The position numbers were made by a program, and so were the translations under genes. The notes beneath the pieces are model-generated. The model was not told the DNA's origin. It worked only from the letters and a program-made list of their open reading frames with translations, and searched no databases. This document shows, piece after piece, positions 42,380 through 49,832 of a DNA stretch of 64,000 bases (its first letter is position 1; each line of letters opens with the position of its first letter). This DNA comes from Pseudarthrobacter chlorophenolicus A6 (GTDB lineage: Bacteria; Actinomycetota; Actinomycetes; Actinomycetales; Micrococcaceae), in contig NC_011886.1 of the NCBI RefSeq assembly GCF_000022025.1, positions 4,263,953 through 4,327,952 of the forward strand, read 5' to 3'.

Positions 42380-43606
42380 ATGCGCGCCATGCAACACTCC
42401 AGCAAACTCCAGAACGTCCGTTATGAACTCCGCGGACCCATCCTCCAGGCAGCCAAGAACATGGAGGCCGAGGGGCACCGGATCCTGAAGATGAACCTGG
42501 GCGACACCGCCCCGTTCGGCCTGGAAACTCCCGAGTCCGTGGTGGTGGACATGATCCACCACCTGCGGGGCGCCCAGGGGTACAGCGATTCGAAGGGCAT
42601 TTTCTCCGCCCGGACAGCGATCTCGCAGTACTACCAAACACGCGGGCTGATGAACATCGGCGTGGAGGACATCTTCATCGGCAACGGCGTCAGCGAACTG
42701 ATTTCCATGTGTTTGCAGGCGTTCATGGAGAACGGCGACGAGATACTGGTGCCCGCGCCGGACTACCCGCTGTGGACCGCCGCCGTAACGCTGACCGGCG
42801 GCACGCCGGTCCACTACCTCTGCGACGAGGCCGACAACTGGTGGCCCAACATGGCCGACGTGGAGGCGCGGATCACCAGCCGCACCAAGGGCATCGTGAT
42901 CATCAACCCGAACAACCCCACGGGCGCCGTCTACCCGCGCCGCATCCTGGAGCAGTTCGCCGACCTTGCCCGCAAGCACAACCTGGTCCTGTTCTCCGAC
43001 GAAATCTACGAGAAGGTCCTCTACGGGGATGCCGTGCACATCCACACAGCGGCCGTGGCCGAGGACGTCTGCTGCCTGACGTTCAGCGGGCTCTCCAAGG
43101 CTTACCGGATGCCCGGCTACCGGGCCGGCTGGGTGGCTGTCACCGGCCCCCTCGCCGCCACCGCCGCCTACCGGGAAGGCCTGGAACTGCTCGCATCCCT
43201 GCGCCTGTGCCCCAACGTCCCCGCGCAGCACGCCATCCAGACCTGTCTGGGCGGCTACCAAAGCATCGAAGCCCTGGTGCAGCCGGGCGGGCGGCTCCGC
43301 GAACAGCGCGACCTCGCCTACAAACTCCTGACCGCCATCCCGGGCATCACCTGTGTTCCCGCGGCGGGGGCCATGTACCTGTTCCCGCGCCTGGACCCGG
43401 AGCTGTACCCGATCGCCAGCGACGAACAGTTCGTCATCGACCTGCTCAAAGACCAGAAGATCCTGGTGTCGCACGGCACGGCCTTCAACTGGCCCACTCC
43501 GGACCACTTCCGGTTCGTGATCCTCCCGTCCGTCCTGGACATCGAGGAGGCGGTCCGCAGGATTTCGACGTTCCTGGCGATCTACCGCAACCGCGAAGCG
43601 GCCTAA
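42380..43606 (+). CDS. alaA: Alanine-type pyridoxal-phosphate aminotransferase
   Basis: A 408-residue class I/II aminotransferase that interconverts pyruvate and alanine with glutamate or valine as partner. YGFGNGVSELIS-like IGNGVSELISM and LVPAPDYPLWTAAVTLTGG match the alanine/valine-pyruvate group, INPNNPTGAVYPRRILEQ is the PLP-phosphate region, and SGLSKAYRMPGYRAGW carries the Lys that binds PLP. I chose ATG 42380; a GTG at 42365 (MKKST form) is an alternative, and neither has a clear ribosome site. The long frame far upstream is not coding. Confidence 0.88.
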   Translation: MRAMQHSSKLQNVRYELRGPILQAAKNMEAEGHRILKMNLGDTAPFGLETPESVVVDMIHHLRGAQGYSDSKGIFSARTAISQYYQTRGLMNIGVEDIFIGNGVSELISMCLQAFMENGDEILVPAPDYPLWTAAVTLTGGTPVHYLCDEADNWWPNMADVEARITSRTKGIVIINPNNPTGAVYPRRILEQFADLARKHNLVLFSDEIYEKVLYGDAVHIHTAAVAEDVCCLTFSGLSKAYRMPGYRAGWVAVTGPLAATAAYREGLELLASLRLCPNVPAQHAIQTCLGGYQSIEALVQPGGRLREQRDLAYKLLTAIPGITCVPAAGAMYLFPRLDPELYPIASDEQFVIDLLKDQKILVSHGTAFNWPTPDHFRFVILPSVLDIEEAVRRISTFLAIYRNREAA

Positions 43607-43616
43607 CGGTTCGGGG

Positions 43617-44021
43617 CTAGGGGCGCGCCTTGGCCCCGGCGGCCCTGACCAGCCGGTCCGCCTCAGCCACGATCTGCCCCTGGATTGGCAGCGGAACGGC
43701 GGCCCCGCGCCGGCTGCTGCCCTCCTCATCCCGGATCCCCACGGCCAGTGCGCTCATCAGGTCCGCGTCCTCGGCCGTGGCCAGGTCGCTGCCGATGAGC
43801 TGGACCAGCACCTTCAGGCCCGCGAGCCGGCGCTGCGGGTCACCGCCGTCCAGCGCGGCATCAATGGCCCACTGCGCCCGCTTCCACCACTGGTCCCGCC
43901 GGTCCGCCCGGTCCCGCTGCCGGTATGCCAGGTAGGCAACGAGGACGACGCCGAACGTCGCCAGGGGCGCCAGCGACGCCGCCCCGAGCACCGCGGCCCA
44001 GATCCCCTGCAGAGTCTCCAT
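43617..44021 (-). CDS. Small membrane-anchored hypothetical protein
   Basis: A 134-residue protein with one N-terminal membrane helix (residues 11-32, SLAPLATFGVVLVAYLAYRQR), then a cytoplasmic helical region rich in Ala, Leu and charged residues (RLAGLKVLVQLIGSDLATAEDADLM). Conserved in actinobacteria by appearance but I recognise no domain. It converges on the aminotransferase gene with an 11-base gap. Confidence 0.6.
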   Translation of the reverse strand: METLQGIWAAVLGAASLAPLATFGVVLVAYLAYRQRDRADRRDQWWKRAQWAIDAALDGGDPQRRLAGLKVLVQLIGSDLATAEDADLMSALAVGIRDEEGSSRRGAAVPLPIQGQIVAEADRLVRAAGAKARP

Positions 44022-44171
44022 GGCACCACCATAGGCGCGGCCCGGACATTTACAGGTCCGGCGCGAAGAACTAACCGGCAGCTAACCGCGGGGAAACGGG
44101 CACGCAACATTCGCAGCCCACACTGGTGAATGCAGGCAAGAGCCGGCACCAGCTCCAGCCAGGAGGCCCCG

Positions 44172-44408
44172 ATGTTGAAGAAGGCGACCACCCATGTAAC
44201 CAGAGTCCGCACCCTGGACCAGCTCCACCGCGGCGACGAAATCGAAGCCCGGCTGTCCGTGGGGCCCTCCTACGACGATGTGGTGATCCGCCGCGGCAGC
44301 GTCCAGGAAACAGCGCCGGGAATCGGCGTCGTCTGGATCATGGACCGGATCACGGGCCTCCGTAAAGCCATCAATACGGACGAGTGCACGGTCTGGCGCG
44401 TTGCCTGA
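44172..44408 (+). CDS. Small hypothetical protein
   Basis: A 78-residue protein. The ATG at 44172 follows AGGAGG five bases upstream, a textbook ribosome site; the frame extends to 44130 without one. The sequence (RVRTLDQLHRGDEIEARLSVGP...VVWIMDRITGLRKAINTDECTVWRV) suggests a small beta-rich fold. No family recognised. Confidence 0.6.
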   Translation: MLKKATTHVTRVRTLDQLHRGDEIEARLSVGPSYDDVVIRRGSVQETAPGIGVVWIMDRITGLRKAINTDECTVWRVA

Positions 44409-44441
44409 CCCTTTGCACACGCACGACGGCGGCACCTCGGT

Positions 44442-44484
44442 CCGCGGCCTCGGGCGCAGTCAGTAAGGACTGCCCGAAGCCGCG
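44442..44484. terminator. Imperfect bidirectional terminator hairpin
   Basis: CCGCGGC, TCGGGC and GCAGTC (44442-44461) pair with GACTGC, CCGA and GCCGCGG (44468-44484) with a two-base bulge and one mismatch, loop AGTAAG. It lies between the 3' ends of the small gene and the convergent MoaD-like gene. There is no T-run, so efficiency is uncertain. Confidence 0.45.
44451..44476. repeat. 26-bp repeat, copy 1 (intergenic)
   Basis: CGGGCGCAGTCAGTAAGGAC and the following TGCCCG match the second copy at 44709-44734 at 25 of 26 positions. Copy 1 forms the core of the hairpin at 44442-44484. Confidence 0.7.
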
Positions 44485-44496
44485 GCGGGAAACCCG

Positions 44497-44784
44497 TCAG
44501 CCGCCGGCCACCGACTGGATCACCAGCACTTCCTGGCCCGGAGACACCTCGGTATCCAGCCCCTGCAGGCGACGGACCTCGTCACCGTCCACATAGACGT
44601 TCACGAAGCGGCGCAGCGCACCTGTTTCATCCCGGAGCCGCCGGGCGAGCACAGCGAACCCGGCGGTGACCGAATCAAGGAGCTGCCCCACAGTTACCGG
44701 CCCGTCGGCGGGCGCAGTCAGTACGGACTGCCCGCCGGCCAAAGGCTGGAGGACACTGGGGAGCACCACCGTAATGTCAGGCAC
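44497..44784 (-). CDS. MoaD/ThiS-family sulfur carrier-like protein
   Basis: A 95-residue ubiquitin-fold protein. The C-terminus is VLVIQSVAGG, the diglycine tail that is adenylylated and thiocarboxylated in MoaD and ThiS. FVNVYVDGDEVRRLQGLDTEVSPG is the family core. The GTG at 44784 overlaps the end of the upstream BNR-repeat gene by eight bases. No MoaE, ThiG or MoeB gene is nearby, so its partner is unknown; the conserved link to a BNR protein suggests a shared role. Confidence 0.8.
   Translation of the reverse strand: MPDITVVLPSVLQPLAGGQSVLTAPADGPVTVGQLLDSVTAGFAVLARRLRDETGALRRFVNVYVDGDEVRRLQGLDTEVSPGQEVLVIQSVAGG
44709..44734. repeat. 26-bp repeat, copy 2 (inside the MoaD-like gene)
   Basis: Differs from the copy at 44451-44476 by one base. 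Read on the minus strand it encodes AGGQSVLTAPA in the MoaD-like protein and is itself self-complementary in part. Confidence 0.7.
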
Positions 44785-45874
44785 CGGCCACCACTGCCGC
44801 CCGGACACACAGGACGTCGGGAAGGTGCGCTATCACCTCTGTGAACGTCTCCCCCTCGTCCGCGCTGGCATAAACCGTTCCGCCCCGGGTGCCGAAATAC
44901 ACCCCGGCCGGCTCTGCGGTGTCCCCCGACGCGGCATCCCGCAGCACACTGTTGTACTCCTTGCCCGGCAGGCCCTTGCTGAGCCGCTTCCACGAGCCTC
45001 CCGCGTCGTCCGTCCGGTGGACTGCAAGGTCCCCGTCCGGGGGGATGCGTTCGCCGTCGGCCTTCAGCGGAACCACCCACGCAGTCCCTTCCCGGCGGGG
45101 GTGCGTCAGCATCACGAACCCGAAGTCCGCGGGCAGGCCGTCGGCGATCGACGTCCAGGTGTCCGCATTGTCGTCCGTGCGGTACACGCCGTGATGGTTT
45201 TGGGCGTACAGGCGGCCTTCCACGGCGGAATCAGCCGCGATCTTGTGGACGCACTGGCCAAACTCGGGGTTGGGATCCGGCATGAAGTACGCGGAGATCC
45301 CCTTGTTGCGGGGCTCCCAGGAGGCACCGCCGTCGAGCGAGCGGTAAACGCCACCCGTGCTCATGGCGATGTGGACTGTGTCCCCGGCGGGATCGACCAC
45401 GATGGAATGTGCTGCCGCACCGCCGTAGCCCGCGCCCCAGTCGCTGCGGTGCGGATGGTCCCAGAGTCCGCGGTTCAGTTCGAAGTGTTCACCGCCGTCC
45501 GTCGATTTCCACACGGAGATGGGTTCGGCGCCGGCCCACACCACGCCGGGCCGGGACTCCGCGTCCGGATAGATCTGCCAGACCCGCTCCACGGCGGCCC
45601 CGGTGTCCTCCGGGAACCTGATGGCCCCCTGCTCGGGTTCGGACCAGGTTGCGCCCAGGTCATCAGAATGGGCCACGGTGGGTCCCCAGTGTTCGCTGCG
45701 CACCCCCACCATGATCCGCGTGCGGCCGCCCCTGGTGTCGATCCCGACGCTGGGAATCTCCGCCATGAGGAAGTGGGGGCCGGTGAAGGACCATTCGCGC
45801 CTGTCCTGGCTGGTGGCCAGCCACAGGCCTTTCTTGGTCCCGATCGCTAAGACGAAATTCTCTGCGGTTGCCAT
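44777..45874 (-). CDS. BNR/Asp-box repeat protein (sialidase-like beta-propeller)
   Basis: A 365-residue beta-propeller protein without a signal peptide. At least six Asp-box repeats (S/T-x-D-x-G-x-T/S-W/F) are visible: SDDLGATW, STDGGEHF, SLDGGASW, TDDNADTW, TDDAGGSW and SADEGETF, one per blade. Glycosidase catalytic residues are not apparent, so sialidase activity is unlikely. The gene is followed by, and overlaps, the MoaD-like gene. The start could be ATG 45874 (used) or 45883. Confidence 0.82.
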   Translation of the reverse strand: MATAENFVLAIGTKKGLWLATSQDRREWSFTGPHFLMAEIPSVGIDTRGGRTRIMVGVRSEHWGPTVAHSDDLGATWSEPEQGAIRFPEDTGAAVERVWQIYPDAESRPGVVWAGAEPISVWKSTDGGEHFELNRGLWDHPHRSDWGAGYGGAAAHSIVVDPAGDTVHIAMSTGGVYRSLDGGASWEPRNKGISAYFMPDPNPEFGQCVHKIAADSAVEGRLYAQNHHGVYRTDDNADTWTSIADGLPADFGFVMLTHPRREGTAWVVPLKADGERIPPDGDLAVHRTDDAGGSWKRLSKGLPGKEYNSVLRDAASGDTAEPAGVYFGTRGGTVYASADEGETFTEVIAHLPDVLCVRAAVVAGA

Positions 45875-45954
45875 GCCCACCATGCAACCACCGCCGCGTG
45901 CAGGCTGCAACGGTTTTTGGCGCACGGGAAAAGGAGCGTTGGCTTCACCGCCCC

Positions 45955-46155
45955 CTAGTCGACGAACTCGGACTGCGTTTCGATGAAGTCCCAGTCGGCT
46001 GCCGTCAGCACTGCCGCAGGATTGTCCGGGTGCGGTCCGCCCGCTTCAGCGATGCCTTGGAGCACCGGCAGGGGCAGCTCATCCGTCCGGAGGTTCTCGC
46101 GCAGCCACTCCTTGCTGTCCAGGTCAAGGTCCAGCCACCACATGAAAATTTCCAT
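45955..46155 (-). CDS. Small acidic hypothetical protein
   Basis: A 66-residue protein with a Trp/Asp-rich start (MEIFMWWLDLDLDSKEWLRENL) and acidic C-terminus. No family recognised. It lies upstream of the BNR gene on the same strand but 80 bases from it. Confidence 0.5.
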   Translation of the reverse strand: MEIFMWWLDLDLDSKEWLRENLRTDELPLPVLQGIAEAGGPHPDNPAAVLTAADWDFIETQSEFVD

Positions 46156-46327
46156 GCCAGATCCACCCGCCTTTCGTTGAATTAAACGTTAGGCGCGGGC
46201 GAATCCAGGGACAAGGCTCCCACCTCCCGCACAGGTAGTTCAGGGCGCAGATCGGGTACCGGCAAGTAACCTGTCGGGCTGCAGTCCGGGAAAGACGAGT
46301 ACACCCTACTGAGGACCTCTCCGTTCG

Positions 46328-46340
46328 CCGCCCCTAGCCT
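46328..46340 (+). promoter_or_regulatory. Shared CCGCCCCTAGCCT motif before the surface-protein gene
   Basis: Third copy of the motif seen at 4006 and 10939, here about 100 bases before the start at 46443. The rest of the 46156-46442 gap shows no other clear signal. Confidence 0.35.
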
Positions 46341-46442
46341 GAAAACTCAAGCAAGCTGACCGTGCCGCTGGGGCATACGGGCGCCACCGCTGGCCTTTCC
46401 CCACCATGGTCCGCTTCACGCAATCAAAATGGGGAGATCACC

Positions 46443-47411
46443 ATGAAACGCACCATAGGAACCCTCGGCGCCGTAGGCCTGGCGGCGCTCGTCGTCGCGG
46501 CTCCGGCCGGCGCAGATTCCACGAAGAACAGCACCTGCAACGTTGGGGACGGAACGTGCACGGCCGCCGGGCTCGGCGGCGGCGGGAACGGGAACGGCAA
46601 CAACGCCGGCGGGAACAACGGTGGCGACCACGGAAACGGCGGTGGCAACGGTAACAACGCCGGCGGGAACGGCAACGGATACGGGAACGGTAACGGAAAC
46701 GCTGGCGGGAACAACGGCGGCGGGAACGGCAACGGGAACAACGGCGGTGGGAACGGCAACGCTGGCGGGAACGGGAACGGCAACAACGCCGGCGGCAACG
46801 GCAACGGCAACGGCGGTGGCAACGGCAACAACGGTGGCGGCAACGGCAACGGTGGCGGCAACGGCAATGGTGGCGACCACGGCAACGGCGGCGGCAACGG
46901 CAACAACGGTGGCGGCAACGGCAACGGTGGCGGCCACGGAAACGGCGGCGGGAACGGCAACGGTGGCGGTGGCGGTGGCGGGAACAACGGCGGCGGTGGA
47001 GATACCGGAGGCGGAGGCAACACCGGCGGCGGTGGAGATACCGGAGGCGGAGGCAACACCGGCGGCGGTGGAGATACCGGAGGCGGAGGCAACACCGGCG
47101 GCGGTGGAGATACCGGCGGCGGAGGCAACACCGGCGGCGGCACCGGGGAAACACAGACTCCTCCGCCCACGACGCCCACTGTGGTGACTCCGGTGGTTCC
47201 GGTGCAGCAGGTGCCTGCGCCGGTGCAGCCGGCTGGTGGGGCAGTTGCTGCCGCGCCGGTCAGCACCGGAACCAACGTCGGCTACAACGCCCAGACGGCC
47301 GTGGGTTCCGATCCGACATCTCCGGCCTGGCTGGGCGGCGTGGGCGCACTCGTGGCGGCGGGAGCCGCAGTCGCGGTCCGCCGCCGGTCCGAAGCGCAGC
47401 AGCCGGGCTGA
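46443..47411 (+). CDS. Secreted Gly/Asn-rich repetitive surface protein with C-terminal anchor
   Basis: A 322-residue exported protein. Residues 1-23 are a signal peptide; the middle is almost pure Gly/Asn with GNGN and NNGG units, then four 12-residue GGGGDTGGGGNT repeats (36 bases each, 46995-47138), a Pro/Val linker, and a C-terminal hydrophobic helix followed by RRR. NVGYNAQTAVGSD lies about ten residues before that helix, where a sortase motif would sit; NAQTA resembles NPQTN or LAxTG only weakly. The ATG at 46443 follows GGGGAGA. The sortase gene downstream makes covalent cell-wall anchoring plausible. The repeats suggest a flexible, possibly adhesive, sheath. Confidence 0.85.
   Translation: MKRTIGTLGAVGLAALVVAAPAGADSTKNSTCNVGDGTCTAAGLGGGGNGNGNNAGGNNGGDHGNGGGNGNNAGGNGNGYGNGNGNAGGNNGGGNGNGNNGGGNGNAGGNGNGNNAGGNGNGNGGGNGNNGGGNGNGGGNGNGGDHGNGGGNGNNGGGNGNGGGHGNGGGNGNGGGGGGGNNGGGGDTGGGGNTGGGGDTGGGGNTGGGGDTGGGGNTGGGGDTGGGGNTGGGTGETQTPPPTTPTVVTPVVPVQQVPAPVQPAGGAVAAAPVSTGTNVGYNAQTAVGSDPTSPAWLGGVGALVAAGAAVAVRRRSEAQQPG
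46995..47138 (+). repeat. Four 36-base tandem repeats in the surface-protein gene
   Basis: Four units starting at 46995, 47031, 47067 and 47103 encode GGGGDTGGGGNT and differ by only one base (in the fourth). Such near-identity points to recent or ongoing expansion by slippage or recombination. Confidence 0.9.
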
Positions 47412-47514
47412 GCCACCTGCCGCCGGGCACCGGCGGCCCAGACGAGGAAGGCGTTCCGCCAGTGCCCGGCGGGACGCCTTCCTTCCTTCCACCGACAGTC
47501 GAGGCAGGAGAGGC

Positions 47515-48252
47515 ATGCCCACCCAGCAACGCCGCCCGTTGCGGCGATCCTTGAACCGCACAGACCTGGCAATTCTGCTGTGCGGTGCCCTGGCGGCTCT
47601 CGGGATCACCTTCGGCACGCCAATACTTCAACAAACCCCGGATCCCGCCGTCGTTCATGCCAACGCGGCGGCCTCGCCGGAACGCAGTCCAGCACCCGCA
47701 ACGGTCGGCGCATCAGCATCGGTAAATCCGACGTCGGCACCCGCCCAGCCTGACACCGCACCAGTGCCGGGAACCGGGAGCCCGGCGGCCGCGGGGCCCA
47801 CCCTCCCCGAGGCGTCCGCACCGGTCCGTATCACCTACCCCGGCGCGGACTTCGACGTGCCCGTCCATTCCCTCGACCCGGATACCGCCGCCCAGGCGAG
47901 CAGGACAATCATTCCGCCCGAGACCAAGGACGGCTATTGGCTAACCCCCTTCGGAACGCCGGGCCGCACCTCAACGAACACTACCTACGTCATTGGGCAC
48001 AGTTGGGACGGCGCCGATGCCCCCTTCAACCACCTGAGTTCGGCCGCCAAAGTGGGCGACAGCCTCACTGTGGAGACCGGCACCGGAGCCATCCCCTACC
48101 GCGTGGACAGCGTGACCACCTACGTGAAGGCCGGCCTCAAGGACAGCCCCATATGGGATATCGTCCCCAACAGGCTGGTCCTAATTAGCTGCTACACGCA
48201 GGATCCGTGGGGCAAGAACGTGGTGGTCACCGCCTCTCCAGCAGTCCCGTGA
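47515..48252 (+). CDS. Sortase, class E/F-like
   Basis: A 245-residue membrane-anchored transpeptidase. A hydrophobic helix (LAILLCGALAALGITFG) near residues 18-35 anchors it, a Pro/Ala linker follows, and the sortase barrel lies at about residues 105-240. Catalytic His is in TYVIGHSWDG (about residue 162) and Cys in LVLISCYTQ (about residue 225). At the position of the usual catalytic Arg the sequence reads DPWGKNVVV, so Lys appears to replace Arg. The ATG at 47515 follows AGGAG. It probably anchors the Gly/Asn-rich protein upstream. Confidence 0.85.
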   Translation: MPTQQRRPLRRSLNRTDLAILLCGALAALGITFGTPILQQTPDPAVVHANAAASPERSPAPATVGASASVNPTSAPAQPDTAPVPGTGSPAAAGPTLPEASAPVRITYPGADFDVPVHSLDPDTAAQASRTIIPPETKDGYWLTPFGTPGRTSTNTTYVIGHSWDGADAPFNHLSSAAKVGDSLTVETGTGAIPYRVDSVTTYVKAGLKDSPIWDIVPNRLVLISCYTQDPWGKNVVVTASPAVP

Positions 48253-48304
48253 CAAGGGCTGGCGGGACCTGTTCAGCTGCCACATCCCGGGCGGACAATG
48301 GGCT

Positions 48305-48820
48305 ATGACATCGGAACGATTCAGCGGTACCGCCCCGCTGCTGGTGGGCATCATGCCGAAGCAGCATCCGGAAGTCCTCCATACGGCTGCCGGCCTGGCG
48401 GCCCGGCTGGGCCAGCCACTGCTCTGCGCCTACGTGGACGAAGCCAGCTACCTGGTGGAATGGGACCCTGCACGGTCCGCCCACCGGCTTTCCCTGCATC
48501 CGGACGCTGACGACGAGGACATCCGCGCACTGACCAGCGGGCTGAAGGCGGACATCATGGCCGCGGTTGGAAAGTTACCTGCCGGCACCGGAACGGTGGA
48601 CTGGACGCTGCGCACGCTCGCCGGCGACCCCGCCCGGGCGCTGGCCCGCTTGGCTGCCGAGACCAATGCGCCCATGATTGTGGTGGGCACTTCGGAACGG
48701 GGATTTTCGCACCGGCTGTCGGAGGCACTGAACGGATCAGTGGGCGCCTGGCTCAGCCACCATCAGAGCCTTCCGGTACTGGTGGTTCCGTATCGGATGC
48801 CGGCGCACCAGGACCGCTGA
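48305..48820 (+). CDS. Universal stress protein family
   Basis: A 171-residue cytosolic protein with the USP fold: PLLVGIMPKQHPEVLHTAAGLAARLG at the N-terminus, GDPARALARLAAETNAPMIVVGTSERG (family block near residue 100) and SVGAWLSHHQSLPVLVVP at the end. The G-x-x-G-x9-G-S nucleotide motif is only partly present (VGTSERGFSHRLSEALNGSV), so ATP binding is possible. Stress role inferred from family. Confidence 0.85.
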   Translation: MTSERFSGTAPLLVGIMPKQHPEVLHTAAGLAARLGQPLLCAYVDEASYLVEWDPARSAHRLSLHPDADDEDIRALTSGLKADIMAAVGKLPAGTGTVDWTLRTLAGDPARALARLAAETNAPMIVVGTSERGFSHRLSEALNGSVGAWLSHHQSLPVLVVPYRMPAHQDR

Positions 48821-48980
48821 TGTCCAGGGCTGTCCCGGCTGCCGGGCCCCTTAAATCCGGGTCCCAAATAATAAAGCGAAAGTAGTTATTCCGGGTGCTG
48901 GCGGAGTTCCCTACCAGACAGTAAGCTGAATCAAGCAGGCCGGTTCCGCGGAGAGTGGATGCCGGGTTTGCCCAAGAGCT

Positions 48981-49025
48981 GCTCCGGAGTGCGTATCCCC
49001 CAATAACGCACTCCGGAGCTTTTTT
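48981..49025 (+). terminator. Strong intrinsic terminator between usp and csoR
   Basis: GCTCCGGAGTGCGT (48981-48994) pairs with ACGCACTCCGGAGC (49006-49019) around an 11-base loop, followed by six T. It lies 160 bases after the usp stop, longer than usual, so it may end a separate short RNA transcribed from about 48830-48980. Confidence 0.85.
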
Positions 49026-49051
49026 GTGCCCCGGCAGGAGCCATCCCTCTA

Positions 49052-49066
49052 TACCCCCTGGGGGTA
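49052..49066. promoter_or_regulatory. csoR: CsoR operator, palindrome 1
   Basis: TACCCCC-T-GGGGGTA is a perfect 7+7 palindrome just before the csoR start. CsoR-type copper regulators bind G/C-rich palindromes of the TATACCCC type. Confidence 0.8.
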
Positions 49067-49072
49067 CTTGCA

Positions 49073-49095
49073 CCTATACCCCGACGGGGTATAGG
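49073..49095. promoter_or_regulatory. csoR: CsoR operator, palindrome 2
   Basis: CCTATACCCC-GAC-GGGGTATAGG is a perfect 10+10 palindrome, nine bases before the csoR start. Together with the first palindrome it would place CsoR over the promoter so that copper binding releases it and turns on the whole operon. Confidence 0.85.
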
Positions 49096-49103
49096 TTGGA
49101 GCC

Positions 49104-49481
49104 ATGGACGCCATCGAAGAGGCCATGGCCGCGCCCCCCGCGGAAGCAACGCAGGAGCGGGCACCGGAACAGTCGCAGCACGCAGTGGAACACGGGTACA
49201 CGGCCAACAAGGACGCCTACCTGCGCCGCCTCAAACGAATTGAGGGCCAGGTCCGGGGTATCGCGCGGATGGTGGACGAGGACAAGTACTGCATCGACAT
49301 CCTCACCCAGGTTTCCGCCGTCACCAAGGCCCTGCACGCTGTCAGCCTGGGGTTGGTGGAAGAGCACATCGGCCACTGTGTGGTGGGCGCCGCTGCTGAA
49401 CCGGACCCGGAAGCACGCGCCGAAGCCATCGATGCCAAAGTCAAGGAAGCTACGGAAGCCATCGGCCGCCTGCTCCGCTGA
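49104..49481 (+). CDS. csoR: CsoR-family copper-sensing repressor
   Basis: A 125-residue all-helical repressor (DUF156). AYLRRLKRIEGQVRGIARMVDEDKYCIDIL holds the first Cu ligand Cys (about residue 64), and EEHIGHCVVGAA the His and second Cys (about residues 91-94): the Cys-His-Cys set of Cu(I)-sensing CsoR. It has an acidic N-terminal extension. It leads the operon with copZ and copA and binds the two palindromes upstream. RcnR/FrmR relatives lack this exact ligand set. Confidence 0.92.
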   Translation: MDAIEEAMAAPPAEATQERAPEQSQHAVEHGYTANKDAYLRRLKRIEGQVRGIARMVDEDKYCIDILTQVSAVTKALHAVSLGLVEEHIGHCVVGAAAEPDPEARAEAIDAKVKEATEAIGRLLR

Positions 49482-49555
49482 GAACCATCCAATTTTTCCG
49501 CGCCCCACCCCATTACCCCCACCGGCAATCCGCCGGAAGCTACGAAGGAGCAGCC

Positions 49556-49795
49556 ATGAGCACCACCTCCCCCACCACCACGAAAGTCAGCGTCTCCGGC
49601 ATGACCTGCGGCCACTGCGTTTCCGCCGTCAGTGAGGAGCTCGAAGCCCTCACCGGAGTGGAAGCCGTGGACGTGGACCTCAACGCCGGCGGCATTTCCA
49701 CCGTCACCATCACCTCAGCGGGCAAATTGTCACCCTCTGAAATCGGCGAAGCCGTGGCTGAGGCCGGTTACCTGGTTGTCGCCAACGAAGCGTAG
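49556..49795 (+). CDS. copZ: Copper chaperone, heavy-metal-associated domain
   Basis: A 79-residue HMA-fold protein. SGMTCGHCVSAVSEEL carries the MTCxxC metal-binding motif near residue 17, and the AEAGYLV ending completes the fold. It delivers Cu(I) to the ATPase encoded next. The start follows AAGGAGCAGCC. Confidence 0.94.
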   Translation: MSTTSPTTTKVSVSGMTCGHCVSAVSEELEALTGVEAVDVDLNAGGISTVTITSAGKLSPSEIGEAVAEAGYLVVANEA

Positions 49796-49832
49796 GCCAC
49801 CCGCACACCGCACCAACCCCTGAGAGGACGGC

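Noticed and set aside
46560..47140. Repeat array that could be mistaken for CRISPR
   Set aside because: Repeats are continuous, in frame and have no unique spacers; they code the surface protein.
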